Made by a program: the position numbers and the translations under genes. A stretch of DNA of 64,000 nt, from contig NZ_OY762614.1 in NCBI RefSeq assembly GCF_963666145.1, forward strand, positions 62,001 through 126,000, written 5' to 3'. Source of the DNA: an uncultured Desulfobacter sp. (GTDB lineage: Bacteria; Desulfobacterota; Desulfobacteria; Desulfobacterales; Desulfobacteraceae). How positions within the stretch are numbered: the stretch's first letter is position 1; each line of letters starts with the position of its first letter. A model generated the notes under the pieces. The model did no database searches and had not been told where the DNA came from. It saw only the letters and a program-made list of their open reading frames with translations. Shown one piece after another: positions 1 to 8,419 of this stretch.

Positions 1-55
1 TTCGGGACTTTACATGAATCTGCTTGATCTTTTTTATGATATGGGCAGGAATCAT
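1..55 (-). CDS. DUF58 domain protein, N-terminal fragment
   Basis: Partial gene running off the left edge. Reading the minus strand from an ATG at 55-53 gives an open frame of 18 residues beginning MIPAHIIKKIKQIHVKS. That matches the usual opening of DUF58 proteins (MIPxEIxKKIRxI...). A purine-rich stretch (aggtgg) lies upstream of the ATG. It follows moxR on the same strand with a gap of about 90 bases, and moxR-DUF58 is a very common pair: the AAA ATPase is thought to act as a chaperone and the DUF58 protein carries a vWA-like fold. Only the first residues are visible, so the call rests on this short match plus synteny. Confidence 0.6.
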   Translation of the reverse strand, partial: MIPAHIIKKIKQIHVKSR

Positions 56-147
56 TACATGACCACCTAATCGTTTAAATGTACGAAAATTGCCTTTTTT
101 TAGAATGCATCACCGGGACCAACAGCCCATTTAAGGGCGATTTATGC

Positions 148-1122
<975 letters not shown>

Positions 1123-1385
1123 AACGTATTAATCCTTATGTTCTGCCTTGTGTTTTGGGCCGTTATTGCAGGCGGCCGCAACAAGGCCTGAGCCTGAAAT
1201 GAACCATGTTTTCGTCTTAATATACTGCGCTCAGATATAGTGTCAAATGACAAAACGGTTATGTTTACAGCAAAGATATGTAGCGCAGCGGAAATAAAAA
1301 AGCCCCACGGGAACCGAATAAGCATTGAATACTTCATGAATTGCATTAAATTTAAGAAATTAGAGCAAATGATAAGGAATACGCA

Positions 1386-2309
1386 ATGACAAGAGACAAA
1401 GTGACGATTATAGACGGTGGCATCGGCAGGGAACTGGAACGGCGGGGGGCCGCCTTCAAACAACCGGAGTGGTCCGCATTGGCCATGATGGAGACGCCGG
1501 ACCTGGTCAAAGAGGTTCATAAAGCTTTCATCAAGAGCGGTGCATCCATCATCACCACCAACAGCTATGCCCTGGTCCCGTTTCATATTGGAGAAGGGTT
1601 ATTTGAAAAACAGGGAAAGTCTCTGGCAACCAGCGCCGGCCAGACAGCCTGTGCAGCCGTCAGTGAAACCCGCCCGAATACACGTGTTGCAGGTTCCATC
1701 CCCCCGCTGTTCGGTTCCTACCGCCCTGATTTGTACAGGCCTGAACGGGTGACTGAAATTGCAACCCCTTTGATAGAGGGGCTTAGTTTGTATGTAGATT
1801 TATGGCTGTGTGAAACACAAAGCCTGACTGATGAACCAATCCGGGTTAAGGCTCTGGTCGATCAACTGGACCGGTCAGCCAAACCGTTCTGGGTTGCTTT
1901 TACCCTGGACGATTCTCATTTAAATCCTGAACCGGCTTTACGCTCGGGGGAATCCCTGGTGGATGCCGTCCAAAAGATGGTCAATGCAAAGGTGGACGCT
2001 ATTTTATTTAACTGCTGCCAGCCTGAAGTCATCAGTCAGGCCATTGAGGTGACCCGGGAACAGCTGGCGCTTTTGAACGCTGAACGTATTGAAATCGGTG
2101 CCTATGCAAATGCGTTTTTACCCCAACCCAAAGATGCAAAGGCAAATGAAACGCTCAATGAGATCAGACCGGACTTAACCCCGTCATCCTATCTGAGATG
2201 GGCCCAAAAATGGGTTCAGGAAGGTGCCACGCTGATCGGCGGATGCTGTGGCATCGGACCGGAACATATCCACGTATTATCCGAGAAACTCATCAGAACC
2301 TGTGCATAA
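1386..2309 (+). CDS. homocysteine S-methyltransferase family protein
   Basis: A 307-residue protein of the Pfam S-methyl_trans fold, a zinc-dependent TIM barrel that transfers a methyl group from a donor such as S-methylmethionine to homocysteine. Visible family marks are the N-terminal DGGIGRELERRG, the TTNSY strand near residue 58, and the zinc-ligand cysteines in FNCCQPEV (C210/C211) and GGCCGI (C287/C288). All three ligand positions are kept, so the enzyme is probably active. The ATG at 1386 follows a GGAAT purine stretch. It stands alone on this strand, divergent from moxR. The methyl donor cannot be read from sequence, so an mmuM-type role is only one option; a separate full-length metE lies at 10.2 kb. 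Confidence 0.85.
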   Translation: MTRDKVTIIDGGIGRELERRGAAFKQPEWSALAMMETPDLVKEVHKAFIKSGASIITTNSYALVPFHIGEGLFEKQGKSLATSAGQTACAAVSETRPNTRVAGSIPPLFGSYRPDLYRPERVTEIATPLIEGLSLYVDLWLCETQSLTDEPIRVKALVDQLDRSAKPFWVAFTLDDSHLNPEPALRSGESLVDAVQKMVNAKVDAILFNCCQPEVISQAIEVTREQLALLNAERIEIGAYANAFLPQPKDAKANETLNEIRPDLTPSSYLRWAQKWVQEGATLIGGCCGIGPEHIHVLSEKLIRTCA

Positions 2310-2440
2310 AAAGCCTCACGGCAAAACTTAAGCCCAAAGGACAAAAATCTCTTTTTGTTTAAAGCGGATTACCTGCTTTATCAAGCCCCAAAAAAATGAT
2401 ATAAAAAGCATTATTTTTAACCGGAAGTATAGAAACAATT

Positions 2441-2629
2441 ATGGACAAGCAGTCAGTTAAAAGAGATTTATTTGATTTTGAGGTGGGCTATCTGACCCAA
2501 AGCCCGTGCGTTAATTGTGAATTCAGGGAAAATCTGCCCAAATGCCATGCGGACTGTATTCTTTTAGATCAAATCCAGACCCGTCTGGCCCGTGCGATAT
2601 CTTCACAGTCTTCCCGTTATGAAAGCTGA
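2441..2629 (+). CDS. small cysteine-rich hypothetical protein
   Basis: A 62-residue protein I do not recognise. It contains four cysteines arranged as CVNC (C23, C26) and CHADC (C35, C39), a C-x2-C ... C-x3-C pattern suggestive of a small zinc or metal site. The rest is charged, with no signal peptide or membrane segment. Its last 11 bases overlap the preferred ATG of the phosphagen kinase that follows, which points to translational coupling and possibly a shared role, for example as a partner or regulator of the kinase. This is inference from position only. Confidence 0.65.
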   Translation: MDKQSVKRDLFDFEVGYLTQSPCVNCEFRENLPKCHADCILLDQIQTRLARAISSQSSRYES

Positions 2630-3647
2630 ACCCGGGCTGCCGTTTCATGTCTTTTCCCGATCCCAAATAAAGCAGCACCTGACACTCAGTTTATATAACG
2701 ACCTTAAACACATCCGCACCTCGTCTGGGTACAGTCTTGATCAGGCCATCAAATCCGGTATTGGGAATCCGGACTCCGCCATTGGTATTTATGCCGGGGA
2801 CATGGAAAGCTATGATTGCTTTGCACCGGTGTTGCTGCCCATTATCGAGGATTACCACCACCTTGAACCGGGATGGTCCCATAAACCCGGCATGCAGGAA
2901 GCTGTTCTGCCGGACCTGGACCCGACACAGACATTCATACGCTCATCCCGAATCCGTGTGGCAAGAAACCTGTGCGGCTTTCCGTTTTCAGGCAACATGA
3001 GTTTAAATCAGCGCAAGGCCCTGGAAGAGACCATAAAGCAGGCCTTTGACGCCCTGCCCGAAAACCTGTCCGGCACCTACACAAGTTTTTCAGATTTAAA
3101 TGAAAAACAATTCAACGATCTGCTTGAAAAGGGACTGGCCTTTCCCAAAGGCGACCGGTTCATGGATGCCGCAGGCATAAACCAGGATTACCCCGCAGGA
3201 CGCGGCATATTTATAAGCCGGGACAAGGTTGTCCGGGTATGGGTCAATGAAGAGGATCATCTGCGCATCATCGCCCAGTCACCGGGTGGAGATATTGCCC
3301 GTGTGTTTAACCGGCTGCAGGAGATGATCAAGGCGCTTGCGGAAAATTTGGATTTTGCCTTTGACCGGAAAAAAGGATTTCTTACCTCCTGTCCCACGAA
3401 TATCGGAACAACCATGAGGGCCGGTGTGCATATTCATCTTGAAAATCTGGAACAAAACCTCCCTCTCCTTGAATCCATAGCCAGAGCTCACCACCTGCAG
3501 ATCCGGGGCACGAACGGGGAAAAAACCGCTGTTGAAGAGGCTGTCTTTGACATTTCCAATGCCCGCAGGCTGGGCATCAGCGCCAATACAATTTTAAATG
3601 ATCTTCACAGCGGATTGAGGGCCATTATCCAGGCCGAAAAAAAATAA
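2619..3647 (+). CDS. phosphagen (arginine-type guanidino) kinase
   Basis: An ATP:guanidino phosphotransferase of the arginine/creatine kinase family, which reversibly moves phosphate between ATP and a guanidino compound as an energy buffer. Family marks are clear: the guanidino-binding loop region SAIGIYAGDMESY, the nucleotide-binding SSRIRVARN, DYPAGRGIF, VNEEDHLRI, the reactive-cysteine motif SCPTNIGT (C258) and a C-terminal GTNGEKT...DISNARRLG. The protein carries both the small N-terminal and the catalytic domain, about 342 residues, like animal arginine kinase, and unlike McsB, which lacks the N-terminal guanidino-loop domain. The short loop favours arginine as substrate. ATG 2619 is preferred over the in-frame GTG at 2592 because the latter overlaps the upstream gene more deeply. 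Related kinases are known from a few deltaproteobacteria, which suggests ancient transfer from eukaryotes. Confidence 0.9.
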   Translation: MKAEPGLPFHVFSRSQIKQHLTLSLYNDLKHIRTSSGYSLDQAIKSGIGNPDSAIGIYAGDMESYDCFAPVLLPIIEDYHHLEPGWSHKPGMQEAVLPDLDPTQTFIRSSRIRVARNLCGFPFSGNMSLNQRKALEETIKQAFDALPENLSGTYTSFSDLNEKQFNDLLEKGLAFPKGDRFMDAAGINQDYPAGRGIFISRDKVVRVWVNEEDHLRIIAQSPGGDIARVFNRLQEMIKALAENLDFAFDRKKGFLTSCPTNIGTTMRAGVHIHLENLEQNLPLLESIARAHHLQIRGTNGEKTAVEEAVFDISNARRLGISANTILNDLHSGLRAIIQAEKK

Positions 3648-3648
3648 A

Positions 3649-3677
3649 GATCCCAGTCCTTTTTAGGGACTGGGATC
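3649..3677 (-). terminator. intrinsic terminator of the hibernation factor gene
   Basis: An 11-bp perfect stem (GATCCCAGTCC paired with GGACTGGGATC) with a 7-base loop. On the minus strand it is followed by a long U tract (complement of the A-run at 3637-3645), so it should stop the minus-strand gene at 3707-4057. On the plus strand only a weak T-rich tail follows, so it may serve the kinase gene less well. Confidence 0.75.
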
Positions 3678-3706
3678 GGGTTAATCGATTATGTCAGAAA
3701 AAAAGT

Positions 3707-4057
3707 CTATTCGGTTTCGACGGGATCTGGCACTTCGTCTTTAATACTCTGCTTGTCACCGGCCAGGTGGCGTTTTTGTTTCTCTTTGAATTTGGTGATC
3801 TGAATTTTAACTTTTTCGACCACATTGTCTATAGCCAGATACATGTTGTTCTCTTCGGCCTCGCCTCTGGCATGAATTTTCAGCTTATTACAAATCAAAT
3901 TAATTTCAGCAATGCTGTGCAATTTTTCCTCTGAGAAGACAGCCTGGGCCTCTGCAGGGTACTCCAGCATTTTATCCAGTTTATTCAATTTCTTTTCAAC
4001 ATGGGATTTTACAGCGTCAGATGAAGGGACGTTCTTGAAAGTAATTGAAATGTTCAT
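3707..4057 (-). CDS. hpf: ribosome hibernation-promoting factor (HPF/RaiA family)
   Basis: A 116-residue protein of the HPF/YfiA family, which binds the 30S decoding centre and inactivates ribosomes in starvation. The N-terminal part shows the family pattern: MNISITFKNV, the SHVEKKLNKLDKML helix, AQAVFSEEK, and the second helix NNMYLAIDNVVEKVKIQITKFKEK. The C-terminal 25 residues are charged and lack the dimerisation domain of long HPF, so this is a short-type form with a tail. The ATG at 4057 is chosen because a strong ribosome site (aaaggagag) precedes it; the longer reading adds 15 residues without support. It is not next to rpoN as in many proteobacteria. Confidence 0.88.
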   Translation of the reverse strand: MNISITFKNVPSSDAVKSHVEKKLNKLDKMLEYPAEAQAVFSEEKLHSIAEINLICNKLKIHARGEAEENNMYLAIDNVVEKVKIQITKFKEKQKRHLAGDKQSIKDEVPDPVETE

Positions 4058-4159
4058 AGACTCTCCTTTTACATTAGTGAGAAGATGAAACAAAAATAAC
4101 ACAATCCCAGCTGTGACTCAATGATAGACCGCTATAGAATCAAAATAAATCTGTTGTGT

Positions 4160-4456
4160 TTAAGATTTTGAATCGGATTCCAAAGGTTTGCTATTGGGCG
4201 CTGTTTTGGGAAACAGATCTTCCAGATTCAACCCCTTGATTTTCTTCAGACAGTCCGCAAGGGCTTCTTCCTCGGTGCTGCCCGCCCCCTGATGTACCGA
4301 ATCTGCAATAATATTCACAAGATTGGGCACGGCAATATAATCGTCTGCCAGATTGCCCTGGATCTTTTTATGAACATCTATATATATCATTCTGCCGTTG
4401 CGGATCAGATTGTACCGGGTGACCCGGGTTAAAATATCTTTAATATTAAGTTCCAT
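4160..4456 (-). CDS. hypothetical protein, 98 residues
   Basis: I do not recognise this family. Translation from the ATG at 4456, placed 9 bases after a strong ribosome site (aaggag), gives a soluble 98-residue protein with no signal peptide or membrane segment. It is predicted to have an N-terminal helix, a strand region (RMIYIDVHKKI) and a helix containing TEEEALADCLKKIKGL, then a polar tail. It lies about 100 bases upstream of the hibernation factor gene on the same strand and could share its transcript. The ribosome site and the absence of competing genes support it as real. Confidence 0.65.
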   Translation of the reverse strand: MELNIKDILTRVTRYNLIRNGRMIYIDVHKKIQGNLADDYIAVPNLVNIIADSVHQGAGSTEEEALADCLKKIKGLNLEDLFPKTAPNSKPLESDSKS

Positions 4457-4629
4457 TTGATTTTCTCCTTGTTTTAAGGTAGACCTGCCATACTTTAAGA
4501 TTGTTTGCAAGTTATTAGGAAAGATGGCTGCCGCAGAAGGCAACAGGCGGCCGGCAGAATGTAAAAGCACATAAGCCGGGAAGCACAAGCCGGACAACCA
4601 ATTTTAAATTGAAGGAAAGACCTTCACAC

Positions 4630-6306
4630 ATGTCATCCTCTTTTTCATTTTTTTCATTGCCTGGAAACAGCGCCTGGAACCAAGACCTGAAACCCTTACG
4701 AAAAACATCCGGGCAATTGATTGCAGACCGCAAGTCCCTGGACCGGGTTTTCATCCGCCCCGATGATGAAAACAGCAAAAAGACCCTGGTTAAATACATG
4801 GAGCAGATCCTGTTCGGACTGCACGATTTTCTTAACCGGCATGTGGGCGTTACCGAAGAGATCAGCCTGACCGAACTTGCTAAAAATTACATGGACGTTG
4901 AAATCAGCGACCATCCCCAGAAAAATCTGGGCCAAGTGATTGAAGATATCATAAAAGACGTTGCGCCTAAAGCGGTCAATGTGGCATCCCCCTACTTTAT
5001 CGGTCATATGACCTCTGCCCTGCCCTTTTTTATGGTGCATCTTAAGGCCATCACCGCCGCCTTGAACCAGAATGTCATTAAAATGGAAACCTCCAAGGTG
5101 CTGGCCGTCATTGAACGGCAGGTGCTGGCAAAAATTCACCGCCTGATTTTCAAACAAGATGACGCGTTTTACCGGGCCCATGTCCAGAATACCCGTACGG
5201 CTTTAGGGGCGTTTACATCGGGCGGCACCACGGCCAACATAACGGCCATGTGGGTGGCCAGAAACCGCTTATTCCCACCTAAAGATGATTTTAAAAGCAT
5301 TGAAGAAGACGGACTTTTTAAAGCCATGCAGGTCCATGACACGGACCGGGTGGTGATCCTTGTCTCCCGGCGGGGGCACTACTCGTTAAGAAAGGCAAGC
5401 GGCATTTTAGGACTCGGCAATAAAAACATCATTGCCGTGGATGTAAAACCGGATCACACCATGGATACGGAAAAACTAAAACAGACCATCCAGGCCCTCA
5501 AGCAGCAAGGTCGCACAAAAATAGCCGCCATTGTGGGCATTGCCGGGGCCACGGAGACAGGAACCATTGATCCGTTGCAGGATATGGCCGATATCTGTGA
5601 AAAAGAGCAGGTCCATTTTCATGTGGATGCGGCATGGGGCGGCCCCATACTGTTATCCGACACCTATGCCCATCTGCTTTCGGGCATTGAGCGCGCAGAT
5701 TCGGTCACCATTGACGGCCACAAACAATTTTACATGCCCATGGGCGCGGGCATGGTCTATTTTAAAAACGCCATGGCCCTTGATGCCATTGCCTACCATG
5801 CCCGGTATGTTAACCGGAAGGGCTCTGTGGACCTAGGGATAAAAACCCTTGAAGGTTCCAGGGAGGCTGCCTGCCTGATCCTGGATGCCTCCCTAAAAAT
5901 CATGGGGTCCAAGGGATATGCCCTGATGATTGATCACGGTATTGAAACGGCCAGGGCCTTTGCCCAAAAAATAGAAGAGCGGCCTGAATTTGAACTGGTG
6001 ACTCCGCCGGTACTCAATATCCTGACCTACCGGCTGGTGCCCCTGGCCTTCCGGCAGAAAATGAAAACGGCCCGGGGTGAGGCGCGTAAACTGCTGAACC
6101 AGGAACTGGACGAGATCAATATCCGCATCCAGCGCATCCAGCGGGAAGCCGGCAAAAGTTTTGTCTCCCGGACCCGGCTCAAACTTGTACCCGAGGATGA
6201 TTTTATGGTGGTGGTGCTTCGCAGTGTTATCATGAACCCCTATACCACCGAAATCATATTGGATGATATTTTGGACGAACAGGAAAAAATTTATCATCAA
6301 CTTTGA
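4630..6306 (+). CDS. panP: PLP-dependent aspartate 1-decarboxylase (PanP type)
   Basis: A 558-residue group II PLP decarboxylase. It resembles the PanP enzymes of Vibrio and Shewanella, which make beta-alanine from aspartate for coenzyme A synthesis and replace PanD. Signature stretches recalled for PanP are present: SPYFIGHMTSALPFFM, the glycine-rich SGGTTANITAMWVARNRL, HVDAAWGG, the PLP-lysine site TIDGHKQFYMPMGAGM (K365), and KSFVSRTRL near the C-terminus. The ATG at 4630 follows gaaggaaag; an in-frame TTG at 4609 lacks a ribosome site. It is a single gene with no pantothenate genes beside it. Glutamate decarboxylase or a diaminobutyrate decarboxylase is a less likely alternative. Confidence 0.85.
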   Translation: MSSSFSFFSLPGNSAWNQDLKPLRKTSGQLIADRKSLDRVFIRPDDENSKKTLVKYMEQILFGLHDFLNRHVGVTEEISLTELAKNYMDVEISDHPQKNLGQVIEDIIKDVAPKAVNVASPYFIGHMTSALPFFMVHLKAITAALNQNVIKMETSKVLAVIERQVLAKIHRLIFKQDDAFYRAHVQNTRTALGAFTSGGTTANITAMWVARNRLFPPKDDFKSIEEDGLFKAMQVHDTDRVVILVSRRGHYSLRKASGILGLGNKNIIAVDVKPDHTMDTEKLKQTIQALKQQGRTKIAAIVGIAGATETGTIDPLQDMADICEKEQVHFHVDAAWGGPILLSDTYAHLLSGIERADSVTIDGHKQFYMPMGAGMVYFKNAMALDAIAYHARYVNRKGSVDLGIKTLEGSREAACLILDASLKIMGSKGYALMIDHGIETARAFAQKIEERPEFELVTPPVLNILTYRLVPLAFRQKMKTARGEARKLLNQELDEINIRIQRIQREAGKSFVSRTRLKLVPEDDFMVVVLRSVIMNPYTTEIILDDILDEQEKIYHQL

Positions 6307-6340
6307 TTCAAGTCCGGCAGATTAGTCCCCCTGGCATAAC

Positions 6341-6676
6341 TTACAGATGGATATAAATATCTTCGTTAAAACCGATAAATATGGTTTTATCTTGAATCAC
6401 CGTGGGTGCCCGCAAGTTTCCGCTCCGGCCCATGGCATGCTTTAAAACGTCTTCGGGCTCCGATCTATCCGGATCGAAACTGACTACTTTGTTTTTGCCC
6501 TTTGCGATATAAACGTGGTTCTGTGACTTGATCAGTTCCCATGCTTTTTGAGCATCCAATTTTTCCTTTCTTGCATCAACCGTTACATCCACGGAAATCT
6601 TGTGTTCCTCAAAATACGCAAGCGCTTTTTTGCAGGATGTGCAGCCTTTTCTGATATATGCCCATTCGATGGTCAT
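6341..6676 (-). CDS. ArsC/Spx-like thioredoxin-fold protein
   Basis: A 111-residue protein with an N-terminal CTSC motif (C12-x2-C15) in the context EWAYIRKGCTSCKKALAYFEEH, typical of the ArsC/Spx/YffB branch of the thioredoxin fold. Near the C-terminus GNLRAPTVIQD holds the cis-proline (APT), and FNEDIY follows. The usual arsenate reductase has one active cysteine and a triad of arginines; here two cysteines form a CxxC, so a general disulfide or glutaredoxin-like role is as likely as arsenate reduction. The ATG has an aaggaat ribosome site. Convergent with panP; no arsenic genes are nearby. Confidence 0.7.
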   Translation of the reverse strand: MTIEWAYIRKGCTSCKKALAYFEEHKISVDVTVDARKEKLDAQKAWELIKSQNHVYIAKGKNKVVSFDPDRSEPEDVLKHAMGRSGNLRAPTVIQDKTIFIGFNEDIYIHL

Positions 6677-6790
6677 TTTATATTCCTTGTTTGACTTTCT
6701 TTTTTTGTTTCAGTATACGAATACATCAATCGCCGTAGAAACGGTGTAAAAATTAAAAATCATTACCACTAAATCATAAACTAAAACTGT

Positions 6791-6839
6791 AAGCCAGAAG
6801 GTTTTTATCCATGCGAATAAAAACCTTCTGGCTTTTTTG
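6791..6839 (+). terminator. strong intrinsic terminator between divergent genes
   Basis: A perfect 18-bp stem (AAGCCAGAAGGTTTTTAT at 6791-6808 and its complement at 6816-6833) with a 7-base loop, followed by T residues. It faces the plus strand, yet the only gene ending upstream on that strand is panP, 485 bases away, with the ArsC-like gene on the opposite strand in between. It may end a short transcript from within 6680-6790, or act as a leader attenuator for the epimerase at 6879. Confidence 0.75.
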
Positions 6840-6878
6840 TCCTTCTATCAACCACAACCCCTAAATTAGGCACAGATT

Positions 6879-7778
6879 ATGAGATGTTTAGTAACCGGCG
6901 GAACCGGATTCGTAGGTTCCAATTTAACATTAGCACTTCAAGAACAGGGACACGAGGTAATTATCACAGGCAATGAATCTGAACAGCCCCTCCCTGAATT
7001 CAAGGGCAAATGCCTGTATCCAGGTTTTATCGGCATAGATTGGGACGCGATTGGAAGAATAGATGTCCTTTTTCACCAGGCTGCGATTAACGGCACAAGA
7101 GTCGATGATGAAAAAGAGATCATGCGGGCCAATCTTGAATCATCAAAGTATTTATTCAACCATGTCATTGCCCATGGATGCAGAAAAATTGTGTATGCCT
7201 CATCCACGGCAATATATGGCAATGCCCCGGCCCCCTATCACGAAAGTGACCCGCCTGCCCCCCAAACCCCATATGCCAGGGCAAAAAAATTACTGGATGA
7301 TTTTTCCATGGCACTTGCAGCCGAACATTCGGACCTCGCCATTGTCGGACTCCGATATTGCAATATATTCGGGCCAAGGGAAAATCATAAAGGCACAAGG
7401 GCCACCATGGTGTACCAATTTGCCCGGCAAATGCAAAAAGGAAACCCGAAACTGTTCAAGTTCGGAGAGCAAAAAAGAGATTACATCTATGTTAAGGATG
7501 TTGTAAGAGCCAATCTTCTTGCATCAAAGGCAAAAGAAAGCTGCATTGTCAATTGCGGATCCGGAACAACAACCTCTTTTAACAAAATCGTTGAACAACT
7601 CAATATTGTTCTGGGGTTGAACAGGACCCCGGAATATATTGAAAATCCGTTTGAAGATTCATATCAAAACCATACACAGTGTGATATGTCCCTGCCAAAA
7701 GAAAAAATCGGGTTTGTGCCCGAGTATTCCTTTGAAAAGGGATTAATGGACTATTATGATTCGGGTTTTTTAATTTGA
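6879..7778 (+). CDS. NAD-dependent sugar epimerase, ADP-heptose 6-epimerase-like
   Basis: A 299-residue short-chain dehydrogenase/reductase of the extended type. The NAD(P)-binding motif GGTGFVGSN is at residues 7-15. The catalytic set is present as SST (around residue 108) and YARAKK (Tyr-x3-Lys). The later part (RYCNIFGPRENHKG, KRDYIYVKDVV, NCGSGTTTSFN, and a closing repeat like PEYIENPFEDSYQNHTQCD) most resembles ADP-L-glycero-D-manno-heptose 6-epimerase (HldD), which converts the ADP-heptose used in lipopolysaccharide core. Length is slightly short. No other LPS genes are adjacent, so a different nucleotide-sugar substrate remains possible. The ATG has only a weak ribosome site. Confidence 0.8.
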   Translation: MRCLVTGGTGFVGSNLTLALQEQGHEVIITGNESEQPLPEFKGKCLYPGFIGIDWDAIGRIDVLFHQAAINGTRVDDEKEIMRANLESSKYLFNHVIAHGCRKIVYASSTAIYGNAPAPYHESDPPAPQTPYARAKKLLDDFSMALAAEHSDLAIVGLRYCNIFGPRENHKGTRATMVYQFARQMQKGNPKLFKFGEQKRDYIYVKDVVRANLLASKAKESCIVNCGSGTTTSFNKIVEQLNIVLGLNRTPEYIENPFEDSYQNHTQCDMSLPKEKIGFVPEYSFEKGLMDYYDSGFLI

Positions 7779-8140
7779 GAGCCCGCAGACAGTGCTAAAG
7801 GCTAACGCACACAAATTAAAATCTCGACCCGTCTTTAATATTCAACAGATCCCTTTTAATGCTTGACATACGGACGGGACCTAATGTAGTACATTTTCTA
7901 AAATTTATTATTTTTTTATGAAGATTTAATTTTTTTTACAAAAAGACTGCCAGGCAGGCAGCTTAAAGACTTTAATAAATTTGATATGCATTCGGGTGTT
8001 CTTAACTTAACAAAGATCATCTGAATGTGCTTTATGAAAGGTAGAACAAGGCCACTTTTTGCCAGAAGGCAAGAGCGTTAGAGAGCGTATAAATTTCGGA
8101 AAAGCCGTTTTTTTTTAAATCAGTTTTTCCCAGGTAAAAA

Positions 8141-8206
8141 TATCAAAAAAGCCACGAAGGTAACGGCGGACAATCTCCGCTAAATCTTTGTGGCTTTTTT
8201 TTGATA
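8141..8206. repeat. inverted-repeat hairpin, copy 1 of a CCACGAAG family
   Basis: Outer arms TATCAAAAAAGCCACGAAG (8141-8159) and CTTTGTGGCTTTTTTTTGATA (8186-8206) pair over almost their full length. An inner arm GCGGA...TCCGC sits at the tip. It looks like a bidirectional terminator with A/T-rich outer stem, and shares its core with the copy at 8283. Confidence 0.75.
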
Positions 8207-8282
8207 TAGCCGTTATCGATATTTCAATGGGTCAGGAACGGGAACTCTGATCCGCACGATGAGATTATTGTAACGGACATGT

Positions 8283-8340
8283 AAAAAAACCACGAAGGTT
8301 AAGGCGTATAACACGCGTCAAATCTTTGTGGTTTTTTTTT
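8283..8340. repeat. inverted-repeat hairpin, copy 2 of a CCACGAAG family
   Basis: Arms AAAAAAACCACGAAG (8283-8297) and CTTTGTGGTTTTTTTTT (8324-8340), with an inner GCG...CGC stem. Compared with copy 1, the base pair next to the A-run changes from G-C to A-T on both arms, and the inner stem changes sequence but keeps pairing. It ends 80 bases before the fumarase-type start codon. Confidence 0.75.
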
Positions 8341-8419
8341 GGATGAGACGAAAGTCTTGCATGGTTTCTACTATTTACCTTAAGTTCCTATCCCTTAACT
8401 TCAAAGGAGAACAAAATTA

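Larger units (their letters stand above)
7779..8419. other. 641-base intergenic region with hairpins, no gene
   Basis: No coding frame is convincing here. The sequence holds a possible sigma-70-like promoter (TTGACA at 7863, weak TAGTAC about 18 bases later), a small hairpin TTGCC-AGA-AGGCAA near 8058-8071, a T-run after CGGAAAAGCCG near 8098-8118, and then the two related hairpins listed separately. The region between the promoter and the T-run, about 220 bases, could be a small RNA, but the terminator stem is only about 3 bp, so this is weak. The fumarase-type operon starts at 8420. Confidence 0.4.

Noticed and set aside
2619..3647. McsB protein-arginine kinase
   Set aside because: McsB lacks the N-terminal guanidino-loop domain seen here, and no ctsR, mcsA or clpC gene is adjacent.
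7863..8118. Small RNA gene upstream of the fumarase operon
   Set aside because: Promoter is only moderate and the terminator stem is about 3 bp; not enough to list as an RNA gene.
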